Position numbers and translations under genes: made by a program. From Albirhodobacter sp048262715 (GTDB taxonomy: Bacteria; Pseudomonadota; Alphaproteobacteria; Rhodobacterales; Rhodobacteraceae), in the NCBI GenBank assembly GCA_048262715.1, contig JBLXEV010000003.1:62001-126000 (forward strand): 64,000 bases of DNA, given 5' to 3'. Of the stretch, positions 7,695 to 15,291 are shown in pieces. Position 1 is the stretch's first letter; each line of letters opens with the position of its first letter. The notes under the pieces are model-generated. The model was given only the letters and a program-made list of their open reading frames with translations. It did not search any database and was not told the DNA's origin.

Positions 7695-9809
7695 TCAGGC
7701 GGCAGGGCTGCGGCGCTTGCCACGCCCCTCAAAGAGCCATGCGCCCACCAACATCAGCGCCGCAAACAGCAGATAGGCCCAATCCGGCAAAAGCGCTGCG
7801 CGGCGAATTCCTGTCACCGCCTCTGCGCCGCGCGGGGTGATGCCAACCCAGCCGCGCCCCGAGGTGACGCCGCCGGCCCGCACAGAGCGCAGCAAGGGCA
7901 AGCCATCCTCAATCCGCTGGAAACTGCCATTCGCGGCGGAAACGATCCCCGCCAAGGGCGCCTGATCGGCGATGGTCTGTTCAAACTCGCGCGGGCTGGC
8001 AGGGCCCATCGCGACGACCCGCTCCAGATCGCCTTCCTGCAGACGATAGAGGCCCGGCTCCGGCGCTGTCCATTGCGCGGTAAAGCGGCCCGGCGCGGTC
8101 TCGCGCAGCTCGACCTCCTCGCTCGTGTCATCGGGATGGATCACACGGACCTTGCCGACGGTTTCCTCCATCGTGCGGCGCACGATTGTCAGCGCCATCG
8201 TTCCGGGGGAAACTTCGGCATAGAGCGCCTCTTCCTCCAGTTCCGGTTCTTTCATCTCCCAATGCGCGATCCGGCGCAGCAATTCCAACTGCGGGCCGCC
8301 GCCCTCATAGCCGCGATCCCATAGCCATGCCTGATCGGACGCCAAGAGTGCCACGCGGCCTTTGCCCTCACGATTGAGGATCAAGAGCGGCTTGCCCTCG
8401 GCCCCGCTCAGCACGACCTCGCCTTTAGGATCGGCCACTTCGATCTGGCGCAGCCAACGGCCCCAAGCGGGCGCGGATTGAGCATTCGCTTCCGAGGGCG
8501 GCACGACAGGCGGCATCCCGTTGAGCGCGGCAATCACCGGATGGCGCAGCCCCGCCTCGGTCGGGCGCGGCAGGAACGGGCCGGAGATCACGCGGCCGGT
8601 GGGCTGCGCGGGGATGATCTCAGCCAGCGGCGAATAGGCGAGGCTTTCCACGCTGGCGAATTCGGGGCCAGCGGCGATCAGAATCGCGCCGCCATTTTGC
8701 ACATAGTCGCGGATGTTGCGGAAATACGAGCTGGGCAGGATGCCGCGCTCGGAATAGCGGTCAAAGATGATCAGATCGAAATCGTTGATTTTATCGACGA
8801 AGAGTTCCTGCGTGGGAAACGCGATCAGCGAGAGTTCCGAGACTGGCGTGCCGTCTTGTTTTTCCGGTGGGCGCAGAATGGTGAAATGCACCAAATCAAC
8901 GCCAGCGTCAGATTTCAGCAGGTTGCGCCACGTGCGCTCGCCCGCATGCGGTTCCCCCGAGACCAAGAGCACCGAAAGCCTGTCGCGCAGTCCGTTGATC
9001 TGCACCGAGGCCGCGTTGTTTCGATCCGTCAGCTCGCCCTCACCCTGCGCAACCTCGATCTGCACGACGTTTTGCCCGCCATGATCCAGCACCAAGGGCA
9101 GTTCCAGATCGACACCGATCGGCACATTGGTCGTTTGCGGCTCCTCGCCATCGATAGAGATTGTGACATCGGCAAACCCGTCATCGGGGGCGGCCCCTTC
9201 ATCTTCGATCCGCAGCCGCACCGAGATCGGCTCCCCGATAATGCCGAAGGTCGGGGCATTGGTGATGACGAGGCGGCGATCCCAATCCTGCCGCTTGCCT
9301 GTCAGTAGCACATGCACTGGCGCGGGCGCGGGCTCCAGCATCAGCCCTGCGTCATGGGCTTGCCCATCACTGACGATAAACGCCCCCGCAATCCGCGATC
9401 TTGGCTCGGCGGCCAGCGCCTCGGCCAAGGTGGAACCAATCAGCGTGCCCGCATTCTCCGCCCCATCACCCAGCGTGATCTTGCGGATCTCGGTATTGGG
9501 CAGAGCGGCCAGCTTGCGCTCCAAGTCGGCGACCGCGGTTGTGGTTTGGTCTGGGCGATCTGCGAGGGTTTGCGAGGCGGAGCGGTCCTCAATCAACAAG
9601 ACGATATCGGAGAGCGGTTCGCTGCTTTCACGTTGCAAGGCAGGGGCGGCCAAGGCCAAAGCCAAAGTGGCCAGTGCAAGCGCGCGCAGCACCCAGCCGC
9701 GCAAGCCGCGCCAAAGTGCAAAACCGATCAAAACGAGCGCCCCCGCCCCGAGAATGGCGACAAGGAGCCAAGGCACCAGAGGCGCGAATTCGATGCTGGT
9801 CGCGCTCAT
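7695..9809 (-). CDS. Membrane protein with VWA-like and glutamine-amidotransferase-like regions
   Basis: 704 residues. Two membrane spans at the N-terminus (about 12-34 and 38-56) and one near the C-terminus (WAYLLFAALMLVGAWLF), leaving a large soluble part between. A MIDAS-like DxSxS motif (D75-R-S-A-S79, in VLLIEDRSASQ) suggests a metal-binding von Willebrand A fold. Around residue 350 the segment GAILIAAGPEFASVESL resembles GATase1-like domains without a convincing catalytic triad. Last gene of the moxR - DUF58 - DUF4159 operon, overlapping the previous gene by four bases. Such operons resemble the Bacteroides bat (aerotolerance) genes, but the function in this family is not established. 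Confidence 0.7.
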   Translation of the reverse strand: MSATSIEFAPLVPWLLVAILGAGALVLIGFALWRGLRGWVLRALALATLALALAAPALQRESSEPLSDIVLLIEDRSASQTLADRPDQTTTAVADLERKLAALPNTEIRKITLGDGAENAGTLIGSTLAEALAAEPRSRIAGAFIVSDGQAHDAGLMLEPAPAPVHVLLTGKRQDWDRRLVITNAPTFGIIGEPISVRLRIEDEGAAPDDGFADVTISIDGEEPQTTNVPIGVDLELPLVLDHGGQNVVQIEVAQGEGELTDRNNAASVQINGLRDRLSVLLVSGEPHAGERTWRNLLKSDAGVDLVHFTILRPPEKQDGTPVSELSLIAFPTQELFVDKINDFDLIIFDRYSERGILPSSYFRNIRDYVQNGGAILIAAGPEFASVESLAYSPLAEIIPAQPTGRVISGPFLPRPTEAGLRHPVIAALNGMPPVVPPSEANAQSAPAWGRWLRQIEVADPKGEVVLSGAEGKPLLILNREGKGRVALLASDQAWLWDRGYEGGGPQLELLRRIAHWEMKEPELEEEALYAEVSPGTMALTIVRRTMEETVGKVRVIHPDDTSEEVELRETAPGRFTAQWTAPEPGLYRLQEGDLERVVAMGPASPREFEQTIADQAPLAGIVSAANGSFQRIEDGLPLLRSVRAGGVTSGRGWVGITPRGAEAVTGIRRAALLPDWAYLLFAALMLVGAWLFEGRGKRRSPAA

Positions 9810-12559
9810 TGCCCGAGCCTTTCAAGAAGCGCAGGCACATGGACCTGATCGGATTTATAGTTGCCCGTCAGCACATGCATCACGAGGTTGATCCCGAAGC
9901 GATAGGCGATCTCGCGCTGGCGGTCGCCGCCCATCCCGCGCCCGACAGGGAACATCGGCGCGCCGCTATCATCCACCGCCCAAGCCGAGGCCCAATCATT
10001 GCCGCCCAGCACCACAGGCGTCACCCCGTCGTTAAGCTGGCGGAACGGCATCCCCTCTGCTGCCTGCGCCGTCTCGGGCGCGGCCTCAACCCAGACAGGC
10101 GCATTCGCATAGCGCCCCGGGAAATCCTTCAGGAGGTAGAAGCTGCGGGTCAGCACGTGATCCTCGGGGATCGGCTCCAGCGGCGGGATATCCAGCGGCG
10201 CGGCCAGCGCTTGCAGGCGTTTGCCCTCAGGCGTGGAAGCACCGAAGCCCGCGATATCGGCATCGCGCGTATCGAACAGGATCATCCCTCCCGCGCGCAG
10301 ATAGCGGTTGAGCCGCAGATAGGCCTGCGGCGAGGGGGCAGGCTGATCAGCCGTGATCGGCCAGTAGAGGAAGGAAAACAGTGCCAGATCGTCCGCTTCC
10401 AGATCCACCGCCATCGGAGCGTCCGGCTCGACAGTGGTGCGGCGCGCCAGCATTTGGGAGAGGCCCTGCATTCCGGCCTCAGAGGTCGCATCCTGCGCCG
10501 CATCGCCGGTTTTCACATAGGCCAGCACCACCGCGCCCGCGGCTTGGACCGCGCGGGCAGGATCGGTTTCGGCCCGCGCAGGCAGTGGCGCGGTGAGAAG
10601 CAAGGCCAGCGCGGGCAGCGCTAGCGCCGCGATGAGGGAAGCGAGCGGCGCGTTGCGCGCACGGCGCGCCCCGCCCGTGCCCCATAGGCGCCCCGCGACG
10701 AGGAGGGAGGCCAGGATATCCAGCAGCGCGCCGATCAGCGCGGCACTGAGCAACGCGCCTTTCAACGGCATCTGGCGCGCCTGCGCAGCGCCCTCAACAA
10801 TCACGTCAGCAGGCCAGATCGCTGGAGCAAGGCTGCGCTCCGCGCTGATCACATTGAGCGCGACCTGCCGATCGCCCGTCACATAGAGCCCCGGCGCGGG
10901 GGAGGCGGTGCGGTTTGCTGCGGCCAAGGCTTCCGCCAAATCCGCGCCCTCGATCCCCGCTGTCTCGGGGGCGTCCATCAGCCGCCCGCGCGCATCGAGC
11001 AATTTGCGCGCCTCCCAAGGCCCGCCTGCCAGATCTTGCGCGCCCATAGCCCCTGCCCGTGCCGAGACCGCAAGACGATCCAGCATCGCGACGAACAGCC
11101 CCGAGAGCGGCAAGGACGACCATTCCGCATTAGCGGTGACGTGGAACAGCACGATCTGCCCATCGTCGAAATCGGCCCGTGTCACCAGAGGCGTGCCATC
11201 TTCCAGCGCGGCGATCACACGATCTGCCAGCTCCGGCGAAGGCTCCGCCACGACTTGCGCGCGCACGACGACCTCATCGGGAACCTCCAGCCCGAGGAAG
11301 GGAGAGCCCTCCGGGAACGGCGCGAGTTTCCGCGGCGCGCCCCATGACATCGTCCCCCCCACAGAGCGCCCGCCAGCGCGCAAGGTCACCGGCAAAAGCG
11401 GATCATTCATGGTCTGCGAAGCGGCAAGACGTGGCCCCGCGAAGCGCACCAAAAGCCCGCCCTCCGCAACCCAATCCGCGAGACGATCCGTCTCGGGCAT
11501 ATCGGCAAGATCCGCGAGGATGATCACATCGGGAGAGGCCAGGAGCACGTCATCAATCCCCCCCTCGATCAGATCGGCAGAGGGTGCGAGCGCCTGACGC
11601 AGGTAATGCAGCGGCGAGAGCAGCTCCAACCCCTCGCGCGCGCCGCCCCCATCGACCAGCGCTACCTTGCGCCGCTTGGTGGCGTCATCGGTGAGGCTGA
11701 CGGCCCCCGCGTGGCTTTGGCCCGCGATCTCGAAACGGGTGATCCGGTTGCGCAATTCGGGCGGCAGATCGAACACGGCGGCGGTGCCGGGCTCGACGCT
11801 CACGCGGGCCAGATCGCGCTCAATCCCCTGCGGATCCAGCCCGATGGCGGAGACCTCAACAGGCGGGCCCGCGCGTGGCGCACGCACATCGACACTCAAA
11901 GCGCCCTCAACCACCCGCGCGGGGGCGAGCGCGGTGATCATCCCCTGCTCGGCCACCCGCACCTGCCCGCGCGCTTGCAGCGCTTGCAGTAACGCGGCGC
12001 GATCAGGCCGCGCGAGCCCATCCGACAGCCAGAGCGTATCAAACCTACCCTCGGGCAAGAGTGCGGCGTCCAGAGGACGTGCATCCCAAGCGCGCGGGGC
12101 CATGTCTGGCAAGGTGGCCAGAACATCCTCCGCAGTTCCAAAGCGGATCTGATCGGGAATTTCACGGCTGAGAGCGGCCAAGGCAACGGGGCGACCCGCG
12201 GCCCGCGCACTCTCCAACTCATCGCGGATCCGGCTCTCGACGCGGGGTCCATCTGCCGCGCTGGCCCAGCTTGCATCGCTCAGGATCAAGAGCGGGCGAT
12301 CCGAATTCGTCGCTGTGACCGGATTGAGGATCGGACCCGCGAAGCCGATGATCGCAGCCGCAAGCGCAACCATGCGCAGCAAGAGCAGCCACCAAGGCGT
12401 GCGATCCGCCTGTTTCTGGCGATCTTCCAGCCCCAAGAGCAGCGCAACCCCCGGGAACCGACGGCGAAGCGGCGCAGGCGGCGCGGCGCGCAGCAAAATC
12501 CACAAGACCGGAAGGGCTAACAGGCCGAGCAGCAGCCATGGGGAGACAAAACCGATCAT
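9806..12559 (-). CDS. DUF4159 protein with N-terminal BatA-like domain
   Basis: 917 residues from ATG 12559, which forms ATGA with the stop of the DUF58 gene. The N-terminus (MIGFVSPWLLLGLLALPVLW plus a second span near 60-78) is the BatA/aerotolerance anchor. A degenerate VWA-like core follows (LLILSDASWAS; the DxSxS pattern survives as D-A-S-W-A-S). Two more spans lie near residues 620-690. The C-terminal 210 residues match DUF4159 (YLRLNRYLRAGGMILFDTRD), ending in LNLVMHVLTGNYKSDQVHVP-like sequence. Third gene of the operon. Probably a membrane scaffold that acts with the MoxR ATPase and DUF58 partner; this is inference from context. Confidence 0.8.
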   Translation of the reverse strand: MIGFVSPWLLLGLLALPVLWILLRAAPPAPLRRRFPGVALLLGLEDRQKQADRTPWWLLLLRMVALAAAIIGFAGPILNPVTATNSDRPLLILSDASWASAADGPRVESRIRDELESARAAGRPVALAALSREIPDQIRFGTAEDVLATLPDMAPRAWDARPLDAALLPEGRFDTLWLSDGLARPDRAALLQALQARGQVRVAEQGMITALAPARVVEGALSVDVRAPRAGPPVEVSAIGLDPQGIERDLARVSVEPGTAAVFDLPPELRNRITRFEIAGQSHAGAVSLTDDATKRRKVALVDGGGAREGLELLSPLHYLRQALAPSADLIEGGIDDVLLASPDVIILADLADMPETDRLADWVAEGGLLVRFAGPRLAASQTMNDPLLPVTLRAGGRSVGGTMSWGAPRKLAPFPEGSPFLGLEVPDEVVVRAQVVAEPSPELADRVIAALEDGTPLVTRADFDDGQIVLFHVTANAEWSSLPLSGLFVAMLDRLAVSARAGAMGAQDLAGGPWEARKLLDARGRLMDAPETAGIEGADLAEALAAANRTASPAPGLYVTGDRQVALNVISAERSLAPAIWPADVIVEGAAQARQMPLKGALLSAALIGALLDILASLLVAGRLWGTGGARRARNAPLASLIAALALPALALLLTAPLPARAETDPARAVQAAGAVVLAYVKTGDAAQDATSEAGMQGLSQMLARRTTVEPDAPMAVDLEADDLALFSFLYWPITADQPAPSPQAYLRLNRYLRAGGMILFDTRDADIAGFGASTPEGKRLQALAAPLDIPPLEPIPEDHVLTRSFYLLKDFPGRYANAPVWVEAAPETAQAAEGMPFRQLNDGVTPVVLGGNDWASAWAVDDSGAPMFPVGRGMGGDRQREIAYRFGINLVMHVLTGNYKSDQVHVPALLERLGQ

Positions 12560-13488
12560 CGCCCGATGCTCACAGCCGCAGAGGTTTGCAGCGCGCCCGA
12601 AAGCCACAGCAGGGCCGCCTGCGCGCTCTCGCCCGTGTGATGTGTGCCAAACTGCCAGCCCGCCGCATGGGCGGCATCGGCAATCCGTGCGCGGCGCTCC
12701 GCCAATCGCGCGAGGTAGCGCGGGCGTAAATCCATCGCATCCGCGCTCTCATAGCGCAGCCCACCGCCGACGCTCTCAAAGATCGTGCGGCCTCGGTAGG
12801 GGAAATCTTCTTCAACCGGATCAAGCACTTGCAAGACAACACCGCGCACGCCACGCGCGGCGAGCAGCGCGATTTGCGCCTCTAGCGGCGCGGGATCGGC
12901 CATGAAATCGGAGATCAGAACAACCTCGGCATGGGGCGGCACGGCGCCAGTTTCCAAAGCAGGTTCAGCCGGATCCGCCAGCGGCGGTTGCGATAATGCA
13001 GCGCTGAGCGCCTCAATCTGTGCGCGGCCCGCACGGGCGGGCAAAGCCGCCTGCCCCAACAATCCGACTCGCTCCCCTGCCCGCGTCAAAAGCACGGCCA
13101 TGGCAAGCGCCAGCACGGCCGCGCGAGCGGCCTTCTCGGGGCGATCTTCGGCAGCCGTAAAACGCAAAGACTGCGCTGGATCCACCCAGACCCAAGCCGA
13201 TTGCGCGAGTTGCCATTCGCGCTCACGCACCACCTGCGCATCGGAGCGCGCCGAGCGGCGCCAATCGATCATCCGCGCGCCGTCCCCCGTTTGGGCAGGA
13301 CGGTATTGCCAAAACTCGGTGCCCGATCCGATCCGGCGACGGCCATGTGCGCCCATCCGAACGGTATTGGCCAGCGCGGTTGCAGCTAGCAACAAGGGCG
13401 GCAGCGCGGAGGACAAAGCCTCCGCCCGCGCCCGAAGCGAGACGCCCGCAGGGGTCGCCTCAAAAGGAATATCAACGCGTTGTGTCAC
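12556..13488 (-). CDS. DUF58 domain protein
   Basis: 310 residues with the DUF58 signature: GSGTEFWQYRPAQTGDGARMIDWRRSARSD-like sequence near residues 57-85 and WVWVDPAQSLRF after it. The remainder is a VWA-type fold with VVLISDFMADPAPLEAQIALL. DUF58 proteins nearly always pair with MoxR AAA ATPases, as here, and are thought to be substrates or adaptors that the ATPase remodels. It overlaps both neighbours by four bases (ATGA), so all genes of the operon are translationally coupled. Cytoplasmic; no signal peptide or membrane span. Confidence 0.88.
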   Translation of the reverse strand: MTQRVDIPFEATPAGVSLRARAEALSSALPPLLLAATALANTVRMGAHGRRRIGSGTEFWQYRPAQTGDGARMIDWRRSARSDAQVVREREWQLAQSAWVWVDPAQSLRFTAAEDRPEKAARAAVLALAMAVLLTRAGERVGLLGQAALPARAGRAQIEALSAALSQPPLADPAEPALETGAVPPHAEVVLISDFMADPAPLEAQIALLAARGVRGVVLQVLDPVEEDFPYRGRTIFESVGGGLRYESADAMDLRPRYLARLAERRARIADAAHAAGWQFGTHHTGESAQAALLWLSGALQTSAAVSIGR

Positions 13489-14492
13489 TCAGCCGCCTCA
13501 AGCTGCAACGTGCCTGCCAAAACCGTGCCGATCAGGCTGGACAGGCTTTCGCCTCGTGCCCGTGCGGCGAAATTCAACGCCATCCGGTGGCTCAGGACAG
13601 GGCGTGCCATGGCGGCGACATCATCGAGCGTCGGGGCAAATTCACCGCGCAGCAAAGCGCGAGCACGCGCCGTCAGCATCAAGGCCTGCGCGGCGCGCGG
13701 CCCCGGCCCCCAAGCAACAGACGCACGCACGGCGTCATGGGCCTCTGACTCGGTAGGGCGGCAAGCGCGGACGAGATCCAGCACCGCCTCCACAACAGCC
13801 TCGCCGACAGGCATCCTGCGCACAAGATCCTGCGCTGCGATCAACTCATCGGCGGTGAAAACGGCATGGGCCGAGGCCTCTTGCGCGCCTGTCGTCGCCA
13901 TCAAAATATCGCGCTCGGTCGCGCGGGTCGGGTATTCGACATCGATCTGCACGAGGAAACGGTCAAGCTGCGCTTCGGGCAGCGGGTAGGTGCCTTCCTG
14001 CTCAATCGGGTTTTGCGTGGCCAGCACGTGGAACGGGCGACCAAGGGCGCGATGCTCGCCCGCGATGGTGACTTCTTTCTCCGCCATCGCCTGCAACAGT
14101 GCGGATTGGGTGCGCGGGCTGGCGCGGTTGATCTCATCTGCCATCAAAAGCTGGCAGAAAATCGGGCCCTCGATGAAGCGGAAGGCGCGCTTGCCATCCT
14201 CGGCGGTATCCAGCACCTCTGAGCCTAGAATATCCCCCGGCATCAAATCGGGCGTGAACTGGATGCGGTTGGAATTGAGGCCCATCACGGTAGCCAAAGT
14301 CTCGACCAGGAGGGTTTTTCCCATCCCCGGGAGACCAACAAGAAGCCCGTGCCCACCCGAGAGAAGCGCCGCCAGCACCAGCTCCACCACGCGCTCTTGC
14401 CCAATGAAGCGATGATTGATCGACGCTTTCGCCTGCGCGAGCTTATCGCCCAAGGCCTCAATCTCGTTCATCATTTGATCTGCGTCGGCCAT
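13485..14492 (-). CDS. MoxR family AAA+ ATPase
   Basis: 335 residues. Walker A GLPGMGKT (near residues 54-61), Walker B LLMADEIN, sensor and arginine-finger regions in VLATQNPIEQEGTYPLPEAQLDRF, and the C-terminal AAA lid. This is the standard MoxR architecture (AAA_3 plus lid). MoxR ATPases act as chaperones for assembly of VWA-containing complexes. First gene of a four-gene minus-strand operon; GGAG lies about ten bases before the ATG at 14492. The 78-bp gap to the DUF1285 gene is a divergent promoter region. Intact. Confidence 0.93.
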   Translation of the reverse strand: MADADQMMNEIEALGDKLAQAKASINHRFIGQERVVELVLAALLSGGHGLLVGLPGMGKTLLVETLATVMGLNSNRIQFTPDLMPGDILGSEVLDTAEDGKRAFRFIEGPIFCQLLMADEINRASPRTQSALLQAMAEKEVTIAGEHRALGRPFHVLATQNPIEQEGTYPLPEAQLDRFLVQIDVEYPTRATERDILMATTGAQEASAHAVFTADELIAAQDLVRRMPVGEAVVEAVLDLVRACRPTESEAHDAVRASVAWGPGPRAAQALMLTARARALLRGEFAPTLDDVAAMARPVLSHRMALNFAARARGESLSSLIGTVLAGTLQLEAAE

Positions 14493-14570
14493 GTGACAAG
14501 AGCTCCTTCTTCGCTATAGTCTTAGCAATACAGATAACCGACCCGAACCCAATGGCAAAGGCACATACAG

Positions 14571-15140
14571 ATGAACACGCCCTCACAAAACTCTGTGACT
14601 GCTGATACGCTTGCCGCAGCCGCCAGTCAGGCCAGCAAGAAAGGCCCGCCGCCCGTGCACCTTTGGAATCCGCCGTTTTGCGGCGATCTGGACATGGAAA
14701 TCCGCGCGGATGGGACGTGGTTCTACATGGGCACGCCGATTGGCCGGATGCCGCTGGTGAAGCTGTTCGGCTCAATCCTGAAACTGGAGGAGGGAAAATA
14801 TTTCCTCGTGACGCCAGTGGAAAAGGTCGGGATTCGGGTCGAGGATGCACCGTTCATCGCAGTGGATTACCGCGTGGAGGCGGGCAATCTCGTCTTCACC
14901 ACCAATCTCGGAGATGAGGTCACTGCGGGACCGGAGCATAAGATGCGCGTGGCGTTCAACGAGGATGAGCCGCGGCCCTATATCCATATCCGGCGCGGGC
15001 TGGAGGCACGGATCGACCGTAAGAGCTTCTACCGTCTGATCGAGATTGCGACCACAGAGGAGCATGAGGGTGCGGCCTGGCTCGGCCTTCGCTCAAACGA
15101 GGCGTTCTTCCCGATCATCCGCAAGGACGATCTGCCGTAA
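14571..15140 (+). CDS. DUF1285 family protein
   Basis: 189 residues. The segment HLWNPPFCGDLDMEIRADG followed by WFYMGTPIGRMPLVKLFGSIL is the hallmark of DUF1285, an uncharacterised soluble family of small beta-rich proteins common in alphaproteobacteria. It is divergent from moxR across 78 bp and stands alone, ending in the convergent repeat at 15203-15269. In many genomes of this group the gene stands next to the moxR operon, suggesting a functional or regulatory link, but nothing in the sequence proves it. No membrane span and no obvious catalytic residues. Confidence 0.88.
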   Translation: MNTPSQNSVTADTLAAAASQASKKGPPPVHLWNPPFCGDLDMEIRADGTWFYMGTPIGRMPLVKLFGSILKLEEGKYFLVTPVEKVGIRVEDAPFIAVDYRVEAGNLVFTTNLGDEVTAGPEHKMRVAFNEDEPRPYIHIRRGLEARIDRKSFYRLIEIATTEEHEGAAWLGLRSNEAFFPIIRKDDLP

Positions 15141-15202
15141 GGCCGCCGCGCGCGACGGCGAACGGCTGGCGATCTTGGCGCGCTATCGCATCGGCGGATC
15201 GC

Positions 15203-15269
15203 TCCGCGGGGGATATTTAAGCTCTCTGGAAATCAGATTCCACTGAGCCAAAATATCCCCGCCGGAGGC
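15203..15269. repeat. 3'-end repeat, inverted pair at convergent gene ends
   Basis: 67 bp, nearly the same sequence and exactly the same length as 7591-7657: left unit 15203-15231, right unit on the minus strand 15238-15269. It lies between the DUF1285 stop (62 nt before) and the polA stop (22 nt after). It forms a long imperfect hairpin with AAATATCCCC/GGGGATATTT arms. Confidence 0.8.
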
Positions 15270-15291
15270 GAAGCTTGCGGCCCGCGACCGA

